Below the pieces are notes generated by a model, which saw nothing but the letters and a program-made list of their open reading frames with translations, did no database searches and had not been told where the DNA came from. From contig DMOG01000027.1 in NCBI GenBank assembly GCA_003453595.1, positions 1 through 43,641 of the forward strand: DNA of 43,641 nucleotides, read 5' to 3'. The stretch's first letter is position 1, and the number at the start of each line of letters is the position of its first letter. The position numbers were made by a program, and so were the translations under genes. This document shows positions 1 through 6,158 of this stretch, in pieces. This DNA comes from Candidatus Uhrbacteria bacterium (lineage in GTDB: Bacteria; Patescibacteriota; Patescibacteriia; UBA9934).

Positions 1-56
1 AACCATGATTTGCGTATGATCCGGAAGGAGGGGGTAGTGATTTTGGGAAAAACAAA

Positions 57-80
57 AACACCCGTAGAAATACGGGTGTT
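57..80 (-). terminator. Intrinsic terminator after rplT
   Basis: A perfect 10-bp stem with a GAAA/TTTC loop. On the minus strand it is followed directly by a T-rich tract (TTTTTGTTTTT type). It lies 14 bases past the rplT stop codon and would end the infC-rpmI-rplT transcript. Confidence 0.85.
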
Positions 81-93
81 TTATTGGGTTATT

Positions 94-441
94 TTATTTT
101 TTTGTTGCTTCTACAACCTTACTAAATACTGCTGGTTTGTGTTCGGCTAGGCTGGCTAGGATTTTTCTGTCCAAGATGATTCCGGCGTTTTTAAGTCCGT
201 TTATCAAGTTTGAATAGGTTGTTCCATTGGCTCTGGCACCGGCATTGATCTGGATGTTCCAAAGTTGGCGGAAAGTTCGCTTTTTTGCTCGGCGATCACG
301 ATAAGCATATGTGCCAGCGTTTAGAGCTGCTGGGCGGGCTAATCGGATTTTGTTTCGCAATCCATAGCGGAATCCTTTAACAATCGCAAATAAGTTGCGT
401 CGTCTCTTTACATGGGAAGTTCCTCGTTTTACGCGTGGCAT
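94..441 (-). CDS. rplT: 50S ribosomal protein L20
   Basis: The 115 aa product is a basic, full-length L20, which binds 23S rRNA early in assembly of the large subunit. It opens MPRVKRGTSHVKRRRN, matching the L20 N-terminal extension, and carries the conserved RDRRAKKRTFRQLWNIQINA block near residues 48-67. It is the last gene of the order infC-rpmI-rplT and starts 3 bases after the rpmI stop. In many bacteria L20 represses this operon through a leader; no such pseudoknot was recognised here. A strong terminator follows. The call is secure. Confidence 0.97.
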   Translation of the reverse strand: MPRVKRGTSHVKRRRNLFAIVKGFRYGLRNKIRLARPAALNAGTYAYRDRRAKKRTFRQLWNIQINAGARANGTTYSNLINGLKNAGIILDRKILASLAEHKPAVFSKVVEATKK

Positions 442-444
442 AGG

Positions 445-642
445 TTATTTTTGATATGGAAGGGCAGCCGTTATTGCCTTTTTAAGAGTTGAGCTCATCT
501 GTAGGTCAGATCGCTTGTTTCGGCGTGTTTTTCCGGTTTCTCGTGAATTAAAATGATCTTGACCAGCTTTGCGTTTAATTGCCTTGCCAGTCTTAGTGAT
601 CTTTACGCGCTTTGCTAGCGCTTTGTGAGTCTTGAGTTTCAT
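445..642 (-). CDS. rpmI: 50S ribosomal protein L35
   Basis: The 65 aa product matches L35 in length and composition. It starts MKLKTHKALAKRVKITKTGK and carries the typical Lys/Arg-rich stretch with H-x-N-S-R-E-T-G-K near residues 30-38. L35 is a small component of the large ribosomal subunit. It sits between infC (about 70 bases upstream) and rplT (3 bases downstream), the usual bacterial order. Confidence 0.96.
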   Translation of the reverse strand: MKLKTHKALAKRVKITKTGKAIKRKAGQDHFNSRETGKTRRNKRSDLQMSSTLKKAITAALPYQK

Positions 643-710
643 ACTTTTATTGCGTCGGTAGTGTACAGTTTTGGCGGAAAATTGTCAAACTAACCATGTT
701 TTGTTTTTCT

Positions 711-1256
711 CTACTGTGGCGCTATGATTGCTTGTAGGCGTCCGTTTTGCATTTGGATTTCTGATTCAACTCGAACCTTGAAGTCCTTGCGCATCATATC
801 AATAAAATTGTTGATGATCTGACATGCTCGGTCTTTGTGTTCTCGTTCACGGCCGCGTAGTTGCATTTCAATCTTTACCTTATGTCCTTTTTCAAAAAAC
901 GCTTTTGCTTGGTTAGCTCGGACTTGCATGTCGTTTTCACCAATACGGAAAGAAAGGCGAATGCCTTTAAGCTCAACTTCTTTGCTTTGTGCGCGTTGTT
1001 TTTTGATTTCCTTTTCTTTTTGATATTTAAAAGTTCCGTATTCCATCACCTTACAAACAGGTGGTTCAGCCTTTGGTGAGACTTCAATTAGGTCCATGCC
1101 TTGTTCACGAGCTTTGGCGATTGCCTCACTTGTTGGTAGCACGCCAATAAAGTCATCTGAGACAAGTCTTACCTCTGGGGATTTTATTTGTTCATTAACT
1201 TTGAATTGTGGTATCGCGAATTTTGGTTGTCCGCGACGATGTCGATGTATGCGCAT
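711..1256 (-). CDS. infC: Translation initiation factor IF-3
   Basis: The 181 aa product has both IF-3 domains. The N-terminal domain includes the 'VNEQIKSPEVRLV' block and 'MDLIEVSPKAEPPVCKVMEYG' type motif (residues about 54-74). The C-terminal domain includes 'KGIRLSFRIGENDM' and 'LRGREREH'. IF-3 binds the 30S subunit and checks start-codon selection. The start used is an ordinary ATG, not the ATT that gives autoregulation in enterobacteria, and an in-frame stop lies just upstream. An N-terminal extension (MRIHRHRRGQPKF) precedes the usual start of the fold. It heads the rpmI-rplT unit and may be co-transcribed with tmRNA upstream. Confidence 0.96.
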   Translation of the reverse strand: MRIHRHRRGQPKFAIPQFKVNEQIKSPEVRLVSDDFIGVLPTSEAIAKAREQGMDLIEVSPKAEPPVCKVMEYGTFKYQKEKEIKKQRAQSKEVELKGIRLSFRIGENDMQVRANQAKAFFEKGHKVKIEMQLRGREREHKDRACQIINNFIDMMRKDFKVRVESEIQMQNGRLQAIIAPQ

Positions 1257-1300
1257 TGTGGTTAATTATTTTCTTGGTTTATCGTAAGGCTACGGAGGGC

Positions 1301-1321
1301 ATTCTTCGCTGCGCGAAGAAT
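1301..1321 (-). other. Hairpin at the tmRNA 3' end
   Basis: A perfect 9-bp stem (ATTCTTCGC/GCGAAGAAT, 3-base loop) abuts the CCA end of tmRNA on the minus strand. No T-tract follows, so it looks more like a 3'-end processing hairpin between ssrA and infC than a terminator. Confidence 0.5.
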
Positions 1322-1708
1322 GGTGGACCTGGGGGGAGTTGAACCCCCGTCTGGTCAGGGATAGCAATCCAATTGCTACAAGCTTTGTTCCGTTGTAATA
1401 ACGCTTTATGATCTAGAACGGAACGAAAAGATCATAACACGTTCTGACCGCAAAGTTCTTTCATGCTAGGTCAGGAAGCATGATATAGCCCAGTGATATG
1501 ACACCCGGCTTCTAATGTAGGGCACATTAGAACGGATGGGTTGGCGAATATTTACGCAGCAACCATTACAGGTACTGGCATTGAAAATGCGTTTCGTACC
1601 TTTGAGATGATGTTTGCATTTGTCTCGTACACATGGTTTTTACAGAGCAATGTGTAGCTCTGGCTTGATTGAAAAGTTCTCGCACTGCCATCGATTCCTG
1701 GCAGGCCC
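1321..1708 (-). ncRNA. ssrA: Transfer-messenger RNA (tmRNA)
   Basis: The minus strand ends with a tRNA-like T-arm (GGGGG-TTCAACT-CCCCC) and CAGGTCC-A-CCA. The 5' end GGGCCTG pairs with that acceptor strand (one G-U), followed by AGGAATCGATGG, the tmRNA counterpart of 'GGATTCGACGG'. Length is about 388 nt, normal for a one-piece tmRNA. An internal reading frame ends in MPVPVMVAA and a TAA at 1552-1554, fitting a degradation tag. The resume codon is uncertain: a GCA-AAC at 1617-1612 would give a 21-residue tag, longer than the common ~10. It rescues stalled ribosomes together with SmpB, encoded just upstream on the same strand. Confidence 0.93.
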
Positions 1709-1770
1709 CGTCGCTCGCGAGCGACGGGGCAGGCCCTGTCGTTTGTGAACGATGAGGCAGGCTCAGTTGC
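1700..1770 (-). repeat. Three tandem hairpin repeats at the tmRNA 5' end
   Basis: Three consecutive units begin GCAGGCYC and continue as a stem-loop. The first is a perfect 12-bp palindrome at 1706-1729 (CCCCGTCGCTCG/CGAGCGACGGGG). The second (about 1735-1757) is an imperfect stem (CGTT/AACG core), and the third (about 1764-1785) is GTTGCT-CGAA-AGTAAC. The first palindrome overlaps the G-run of the tmRNA 5' acceptor strand. They lie in the gap between smpB and mature ssrA. Confidence 0.7.
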
Positions 1771-1804
1771 TCGAAAGTAACGGCGCATGTCAGACACATG
1801 TTAG

Positions 1805-2263
1805 CTATGCTTTGAATCTTGTTTTTTTCATTTCTTCTCGTGACTGCTTTTCTATATCTCGTTTTTTGATTGCATCACGCTTTTCGTGCTTGCGTTTTCC
1901 ACGAGCAAGGGCAAAAGAAAGTTTTACTAAAGCGCCCTTAGTATAGACACGAATGGGCACGATTGTCAATCCTTCTGAGCTCTTTTTTCCCAGCATTTTT
2001 TTGATTTCTGATTTATGAACAAGTACTTTTCTGTCTCGCGTTGGATTGTATTCTTCTTGTTCACCAGCTGGCGCATAGGCACCAATGTGAGCATTGCGCA
2101 GCCAAACACCTTTATCACGCAGTGAAATGTAGGTTCCTTGCAAACTCATGTTTCCTTTTTTAGCTGATTTAACTTCTGCCCCAGTCAAAACCAAACCACC
2201 CTCAAATTCTTCTAAAAGGTCATAATCAAATCGCGCGCGTTTGTTTGTAGCAAGAGTAGGCAT
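1805..2263 (-). CDS. smpB: SsrA-binding protein SmpB
   Basis: The 152 aa product is the tmRNA partner that delivers alanyl-tmRNA to stalled ribosomes. SmpB landmarks are visible: NKRARFDYDLLEEFEGGLVL at the N-terminus, the GTEVKS-like 'GAEVKSAKKG', 'GTYISLRDKGVWLRNAHI', and the positively charged C-terminal tail KRDAIKKRDIEKQSREEMKK that replaces a codon-anticodon helix in the decoding centre. The gene precedes ssrA on the same strand, a common pairing. Its promoter leaves a leader of only about 6 nt. Confidence 0.97.
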   Translation of the reverse strand: MPTLATNKRARFDYDLLEEFEGGLVLTGAEVKSAKKGNMSLQGTYISLRDKGVWLRNAHIGAYAPAGEQEEYNPTRDRKVLVHKSEIKKMLGKKSSEGLTIVPIRVYTKGALVKLSFALARGKRKHEKRDAIKKRDIEKQSREEMKKTRFKA

Positions 2264-2273
2264 ATTTCTGTGC

Positions 2274-2305
2274 TATACTATAAGGTGTAAAGTGCAATTT
2301 TTCAA
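2274..2305. promoter_or_regulatory. Divergent promoters for smpB and the 2316 gene
   Basis: On the minus strand TTGAAA (2305-2300), a 17-bp spacer and TATAGT (2282-2277) form a good sigma-70 promoter, 13 nt before the smpB ATG. On the plus strand an extended -10 TGC-TATACT (2274-2279) faces the other way. The two -10 boxes overlap by three bases, so the two directions should compete. Confidence 0.7.
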
Positions 2306-2315
2306 GTTTATAAAT

Positions 2316-2678
2316 ATGCAACTATCACATCGTACTTGGTTTCCATTTATTCTTGTGGGTCTAACTCTGGCTTTAATGCTTGGTGTTTATGCCTTTATTG
2401 TTCAGCAAAACACACCGATTACCCGGCAAGTTTTAACCCAGGAAGAATATCATCAGGAAGTTTTTTTATTGGTAGAGAATTATTCATTGGGTAGTGAGTC
2501 AGCCCAGTCGGTTTATAATTCATTATTGGCCTTGCATATTCCAGAAAGTGAAAAAGATGTTCATCTAGAACTTGTTTTGTTATTTGGCAAAGTTCTGGCT
2601 GGTGAAATTGATTCTGCTGATAATGGTATAACAGAATTGCGTTCAACCCATGATTGGCTATTGGAGCCAAATGAATAA
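2316..2678 (+). CDS. Single-pass membrane protein, unknown function
   Basis: The 120 aa product has one N-terminal transmembrane segment (about residues 9-29, FPFILVGLTLALMLGVYAF) and a soluble remainder rich in Glu, Ser and Leu that looks helical. I do not recognise a family. The ATG at 2316 was preferred over an upstream in-frame ATG at 2241 because the latter lies before the -10 box at 2274 and inside the smpB start. It leads a run of envelope genes (2688, 3463, 4662) and may be co-transcribed with them; the next gene begins 9 bases downstream. Confidence 0.7.
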   Translation: MQLSHRTWFPFILVGLTLALMLGVYAFIVQQNTPITRQVLTQEEYHQEVFLLVENYSLGSESAQSVYNSLLALHIPESEKDVHLELVLLFGKVLAGEIDSADNGITELRSTHDWLLEPNE

Positions 2679-2687
2679 AATTTTTTT

Positions 2688-3452
2688 GTGATTATTCTTC
2701 ATCGCATTTCAACATTTTTAATTGCACTACTAACCGCGGTTGTATTTGTAATTTTAATTTATTGGCCAGATCAGCTTTTGTTGGCAGCTATTATTGGCTT
2801 TGTCATGACGCCATTACTTTTTGTTAGATTATTAAAATGGGAAGTAAAGCGATTTGTGTTTTGGGTATTTTTAGCTCTTCCTTTATTGCTATTGTTTTCA
2901 TCAGTGTTTTTCTTTTTCTTTTTGGAAGGCGAAGTGATCAAATACGCAGTTGGAATTATTGTCACACTTTGTATTTGGATTTATGCAGAAAGTGTTTTTG
3001 CTTTTTATCATTTGCCAAGTACATATCAGGCATACACACTTGAATATCTTTCATTAACCCTTTCGCTTTTAAGTGCATTTTTCTTTGCTAGTGGCATGTA
3101 TGCTATGGGATTGTTCTTGCAACTTTCTTTGTGGGTACCGGCAATAATCATGGGACTTTTTTCCTTTTTTTCATCAATGATGGTTTTGTGGGTTAGTAAG
3201 ATATCACTTCAACGCGCCTTGAGATTTTCAATAATTTGTGGAATTTGTTTGGCACAGACATATATTGTTCTTTCACTTTTGCCAACTAGCTTTGTTTCCA
3301 ATGCAGCTGGCTTTGCGGTTATACTGTATTTATTTCTGGGACTTTCTCGGGCGCAGGCCTTGGAAAAATTGTCAAAAAAAGTTATTTTGCGCTATCTTGC
3401 CATTGCCAGCGCTATGCTTTTAATGATTTTTTTAACTGCAAGATGGATTTAA
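2688..3452 (+). CDS. Polytopic membrane protein, unknown function
   Basis: The 254 aa product is almost entirely hydrophobic, with roughly seven to eight transmembrane helices separated by very short loops. The start is GTG; no in-frame ATG lies nearby that would keep the first helix. No catalytic or binding motif is apparent. It lies 9 bases after the previous gene and 10 bases before the HtrA-like gene, so it is probably in one operon with both. The packing of the first two genes and the HtrA-like gene suggests a joint envelope role, but nothing in the sequence shows which. Confidence 0.75.
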   Translation: MIILHRISTFLIALLTAVVFVILIYWPDQLLLAAIIGFVMTPLLFVRLLKWEVKRFVFWVFLALPLLLLFSSVFFFFFLEGEVIKYAVGIIVTLCIWIYAESVFAFYHLPSTYQAYTLEYLSLTLSLLSAFFFASGMYAMGLFLQLSLWVPAIIMGLFSFFSSMMVLWVSKISLQRALRFSIICGICLAQTYIVLSLLPTSFVSNAAGFAVILYLFLGLSRAQALEKLSKKVILRYLAIASAMLLMIFLTARWI

Positions 3453-3462
3453 TAATGGCTTT

Positions 3463-4572
3463 ATGACCCAAAAACAAATAACAACAACCGGCATTATCCT
3501 TATCGCATGCGTTCTTGTTGGTGCATTATCAGGAGCGATTGCGAGTGTTTTTACCCAGCGATCATTAGATACCTATTTAGAATTACTTAGCGACGAGCAA
3601 CTTGTTTTAACTCTTTCACAAGTTAAACCAAATCCAATTCCTGGAACATATGAAGAAGCATTAGGTCGGGTGGTGGAAGCACAAGATTCACTGGCTTGGT
3701 TTTACCCAGCCCAGGAAAAAAGTGCTGATCCTAGTTCTTGGGTTTTTGCATCTAATTCCTATGGGGCTGGCGTTGTGGTTACTAGCGATGGGTGGATACT
3801 TGTTCATGACTCTGTTTTACCAAACACATTTTCAATAAATGATTTTTCAGTGTTAATTGCCGGAGAGTGGTATGAGCCAACGGAAATTATTAAAGATACT
3901 CGAACAGAAATGAAAATGGTGCGCATCGAAGCGTCAGGTTTGCGAGTAGCTTCTTTTGCCACATCAGGAGAAGTGCAACCGGGTGAGTTTTTGTTTGTGC
4001 TTCATAATCAAGAAGGAGTGCAAGTGACTTCATTATTAAACCAAGAATGGTTTGTAACTGATCGTGCGCAAAGAGCAGAGGATTACCAACGGTATTGGAT
4101 TTTGCAAGATGATGTTGAAGATGGTTCGGTGTTATTTGATTCATCCGGTGCGCTTTTGGGAATTAATGGATCTAATAAACAAACATTACCAATTCAAAAT
4201 CTTACTTTATTTATTGAATCAGTTATTTCTAACAATGCAACTGTTTATCCTGCGCTGGGTGTTTATGTTCTTTCTCTTGAACAAGGACTCAATGTTGACT
4301 CTGCAGTTTTAGGCGCATCGCACGGATACATGATTACTTCATTGCCAGGATATGCCAGTGCTTTTGTGGCAAAAAGTCCGGCCAAGATTGCCGGACTGCA
4401 AAACTCGGACATCATTGTTTCATTAGGGGGCGTTGATGTTTCCAGTGAATATCCATTAGCAAAATCATTGGAGCGATACAAGGTTGGCGAAGATATTATT
4501 GTCGGCGTGATGCGCCAAGGAAGCTATCAAGAATTCACAATTACGCTTGGTGAGTATAATTTGTTATACTAG
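3463..4572 (+). CDS. HtrA/DegP-like PDZ protein lacking the catalytic triad
   Basis: The 369 aa product has an N-terminal membrane anchor (residues about 8-30), a trypsin-like domain (about 95-255) and a C-terminal PDZ domain (about 262-362, with GYMITSLPGYASAFVAKSPA and AGLQNSDIIVSLGGVDV). The protease fold is recognisable by GAGVVVTSDGWIL and DTRTEM..VRI, which align with GSGxIIxxDGYIL and DPRTDIALLKI of active HtrA. The catalytic His aligns with Ser117 (VHDSVL for TNNHVV), the Asp with Glu149, and the Ser of GNSGGPL with Asp220 (EDGSVLFD). All three triad residues are therefore changed. By inference it is a membrane-tethered pseudoprotease, perhaps a scaffold or peptide-binding sensor. The reading frame is intact, so it is not a decaying pseudogene. 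Confidence 0.85.
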   Translation: MTQKQITTTGIILIACVLVGALSGAIASVFTQRSLDTYLELLSDEQLVLTLSQVKPNPIPGTYEEALGRVVEAQDSLAWFYPAQEKSADPSSWVFASNSYGAGVVVTSDGWILVHDSVLPNTFSINDFSVLIAGEWYEPTEIIKDTRTEMKMVRIEASGLRVASFATSGEVQPGEFLFVLHNQEGVQVTSLLNQEWFVTDRAQRAEDYQRYWILQDDVEDGSVLFDSSGALLGINGSNKQTLPIQNLTLFIESVISNNATVYPALGVYVLSLEQGLNVDSAVLGASHGYMITSLPGYASAFVAKSPAKIAGLQNSDIIVSLGGVDVSSEYPLAKSLERYKVGEDIIVGVMRQGSYQEFTITLGEYNLLY

Positions 4573-4575
4573 AAG

Positions 4576-4641
4576 AGGTGATTAAAAGTGATCAGAGGTT
4601 AAAAAGGTAATGGATATTTTTTCTATAACCTTTAATCACCT
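4576..4641. repeat. Inverted repeat of the AGGTGATTAAA family
   Basis: AGGTGATTAAA (4576-4586) and its exact complement TTTAATCACCT (4631-4641) flank further AGGTTAAAAAGGT copies. It can form a long hairpin just upstream of the Wzz-like start. Similar sequence stands before pyrG (12421-12495) and between pgk and eno (33763-33776). Confidence 0.7.
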
Positions 4642-4661
4642 TTACATTCCTTTAGATATTT

Positions 4662-5303
4662 ATGACTTACACCTACACAACATTCACTCCAATCCTTTTT
4701 TCCTGGCCAACTATTTTGTTGACTGCAGCAATTGGATTATTTTTAGGAGTCGCACTTTCTTTTATTCAACCACTCGAATACAGCTCAACGGTGCGTATCT
4801 TGATTACTCAAGAGTTGGGAACAATTGATGCTTACACTGCCAGCTTGTCAGTGGAACGGATTTCTGAGGATTTGGCTGATGTAGTTTATACCACTAGTTT
4901 CTATAAAAAAGTTTTGGAAGCGCCATACGATATAAACACAGCTTATTTTAAAGAAGATGAAATTGATCGTCGCAAGCAATGGACAGAGATGCTTACCACA
5001 TCTGTTTCACGCAGTTCCGGACTTTTAACAATCAAGGCATATCACACTGATGTTGAAGAAGCGGAGAAGATTGTAAACGCTGTTGCTTATGTGCTTATCA
5101 ACCAAGGTTGGACATATACTTCTGGTAGCAATATCAAAGTTCAACTCGTTGACGAAGCACTAAACTCTCGTTGGCCAGTAAAACCAAATATCCCAGTCAA
5201 TGCTTTTTCAGGACTTGTACTAGGCATGATTGCCGGAGTCGGCTATGTGATGATTCAAGTTGAACGAACAAAACGCAGACATCAACTTATCCACGAGGTG
5301 TAA
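4662..5303 (+). CDS. Wzz-like chain-length determinant / capsule co-polymerase family protein
   Basis: The 213 aa product has the two-helix layout of Wzz-type proteins: a transmembrane helix near the N-terminus (about residues 14-36), an extracytoplasmic domain starting YSSTVRILITQE with the family's 'S.GLLTIKAYHTDVEEAEKIVNAVA' section, then a Pro-rich approach (NSRWPVKPNIPVN) to the second helix (about 180-200) and a short basic tail. The family sets polysaccharide chain length or export with glycosyltransferase partners; none is adjacent, though two lie elsewhere in the window. No tyrosine-kinase domain is fused. It is preceded by a pyrimidine-rich tract rather than a Shine-Dalgarno sequence. 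Confidence 0.82.
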   Translation: MTYTYTTFTPILFSWPTILLTAAIGLFLGVALSFIQPLEYSSTVRILITQELGTIDAYTASLSVERISEDLADVVYTTSFYKKVLEAPYDINTAYFKEDEIDRRKQWTEMLTTSVSRSSGLLTIKAYHTDVEEAEKIVNAVAYVLINQGWTYTSGSNIKVQLVDEALNSRWPVKPNIPVNAFSGLVLGMIAGVGYVMIQVERTKRRHQLIHEV

Positions 5304-5332
5304 TTTAACGAATATTAATCTTGTGGTATTCT
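5304..5332 (+). promoter_or_regulatory. Promoter of the Phe-rich leader ORF
   Basis: An extended -10 TGG-TATTCT (5324-5332) lies 17 bp from a weak -35 TTTAAC (5304-5309). The -10 ends 10 nt before the ATG at 5343, the same short-leader layout as at gap, murD and the S41 protease gene. Confidence 0.55.
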
Positions 5333-5342
5333 AAAAGTAGAT

Positions 5343-5423
5343 ATGATTTTAAAAGCACAAAAACAGATTATCAGTACCAGTCGCTTTTTTAGCTTTTTCT
5401 TTTTTAGAGATAGCCGATTTTAG
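5343..5423 (+). CDS. Putative phenylalanine-rich leader peptide (26 aa)
   Basis: An ATG at 5343 opens a 26-codon frame ending TAG at 5421-5423. The C-terminal part reads SRFFSFFFFRDSRF, with seven Phe codons in the last twelve. This resembles the leader peptides pheL and pheM that control phenylalanine biosynthesis and pheST by ribosome stalling. The last codons form one arm of an alternative hairpin with the downstream terminator. The frame has a matching short-leader promoter. It is too short to judge by codon use, and a T-rich region can yield Phe runs by chance. No pheS, pheT or phe biosynthetic gene lies downstream in the window. Confidence 0.5.
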   Translation: MILKAQKQIISTSRFFSFFFFRDSRF

Positions 5424-5469
5424 TTTGTAAATATTTTAGAAAAAAATCGGCTCGAAAAAGCCGATTTTT
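5412..5469 (+). promoter_or_regulatory. Attenuator-like mutually exclusive hairpins
   Basis: Segment A (AGCCGATTTT, 5412-5421) and segment C (AGCCGATTTTT, 5459-5469) are copies of each other, and both are complementary to segment B (AAAATCGGCT, 5443-5452). B with C forms an 11-bp terminator hairpin with a T-rich 3' arm. B with A forms a 10-bp hairpin that prevents it. A lies over the last codons of the Phe-rich leader. A ribosome reaching the leader stop would cover A and favour termination; one stalled at the Phe run would leave A free. It could also simply terminate the Wzz-like transcript. Confidence 0.6.
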
Positions 5470-5480
5470 GATGTTCTGAT

Positions 5481-5563
5481 TTTAGGCATTATTTGGGAGA
5501 CCCCTATGTGCCTAAACTCAGGTCATCAATCTTCTACAACAAAATCTCAACTTGACCTGGGTT
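5481..5563 (+). other. Structured leader with two adjacent hairpins
   Basis: TTTAGGCA (5481-5488) pairs perfectly with TGCCTAAA (5509-5516). AACTCAGGTCA (5515-5525) pairs with TGACCTGGGTT (5553-5563), with one G-U. The two stems share two bases. They stand between the attenuator-like terminator and the Shine-Dalgarno of the 58 aa ORF and look like a cis-acting RNA. No known riboswitch class was recognised. Confidence 0.5.
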
Positions 5564-5590
5564 GAGCGGGAACTGTCCCACGGAGGCGTC

Positions 5591-5767
5591 ATGTTCCAGT
5601 CCAGTGAAAGGGAAGAGTCTACCAGTGAAGTCCTGGTAGCTCAGATCGGTTCTCAGGATCAGTATTCTGTTGCCGAGCAGGATATTGATGCTGATGAGCC
5701 TGGATCAACCTATCGCGATGAGTCCAGGATGGTTAGTGAACTTTTTACTCTTTCGCGGATGAGCTGA
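5591..5767 (+). CDS. Small acidic protein in a GC-richer cassette (58 aa)
   Basis: The ATG at 5591 has a strong Shine-Dalgarno GGAGG five bases upstream, unlike most backbone genes here. The 58 aa product is acidic and polar (Ser, Glu, Asp, Gln), has no membrane segment, and matches no family I know. An upstream in-frame ATG at 5552 lies inside the leader hairpin and was rejected. A 9-bp intrinsic terminator follows 24 bases after the stop. Leader, SD, short ORF and terminator form a self-contained unit. It could be a real small protein or part of a regulatory RNA. Confidence 0.55.
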   Translation: MFQSSEREESTSEVLVAQIGSQDQYSVAEQDIDADEPGSTYRDESRMVSELFTLSRMS

Positions 5768-5791
5768 TAATGCTCATCACCTTCTTCTCCT

Positions 5792-5812
5792 GCGGGTCTT
5801 CTCAAGACCCGC
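5792..5812 (+). terminator. Intrinsic terminator of the 58 aa cassette
   Basis: A perfect 9-bp stem GCGGGTCTT/AAGACCCGC with loop CTC, followed by TTTGTGTT. Confidence 0.8.
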
Positions 5813-5855
5813 TTTGTGTTAAGTAAAGGGTGGGTTAAAAGGTTGAGAGGGGCGT

Positions 5856-5944
5856 AGTCCGGTATCAAACAGCTAAGCTGTTTCAGTCCGGACTGAATCA
5901 GCTAAGCTGTTTTAGCCCGGGTTATTCCAGCTAAGCTGTTTTGT
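5856..5944. repeat. AGCTAAGCTG / TCCGGACT palindromic repeat, copy 1
   Basis: Three copies of CAGCTAAGCTGTTT alternate with the palindromes AGTCCGGACT and CCCGGG. The same building blocks recur at 14206-14283 (opposite orientation) and 18785-18845, always between genes. From about 5945 to 6026 the gap shows nothing further that I can assign. Confidence 0.85.
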
Positions 5945-6026
5945 GCCATTTTCCTAGCAAAAGAGCTGATAATGTGACTTTTAGGGCTGTGTTTCATATG
6001 AGATTAGTATTGTATTAAAATATTTA

Positions 6027-6087
6027 TATAATCAAGGCAAATATGGGAAGGATGATCACCGGACTTGTTCCGGTGGTCTTTATTTGA
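6027..6087 (+). promoter_or_regulatory. Promoter, 14-codon leader ORF and internal terminator-like hairpin
   Basis: A TATAAT (6027-6032) lies 10 nt before an ATG at 6043 that opens a 14-codon frame (MGRMITGLVPVVFI, stop 6085-6087). A hairpin inside the frame, GATCACCGGA/TCCGGTGGTC (6052-6076, one G-U), is followed by TTTATTTG and resembles a terminator. Translating the frame would melt the hairpin, so this could be a translation-coupled attenuator for the 146 aa gene downstream. Confidence 0.5.
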
Positions 6088-6158
6088 CCATTTTGTTGTA
6101 TTTAATATACGCTCTTAATAATCCAAGAGCTCATTCTTGGTGTACAAAGGGAGCGGAG

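Noticed and set aside
1552..1797. 81 aa and 77 aa minus-strand frames over tmRNA
   Set aside because: They cover the tmRNA gene; only the last codons correspond to its tag frame. They are not independent genes.
4610..4828. 72 aa plus-strand frame overlapping the Wzz-like start
   Set aside because: Out of frame with the Wzz-like gene, which has the domain match; the frame begins inside the inverted repeat.
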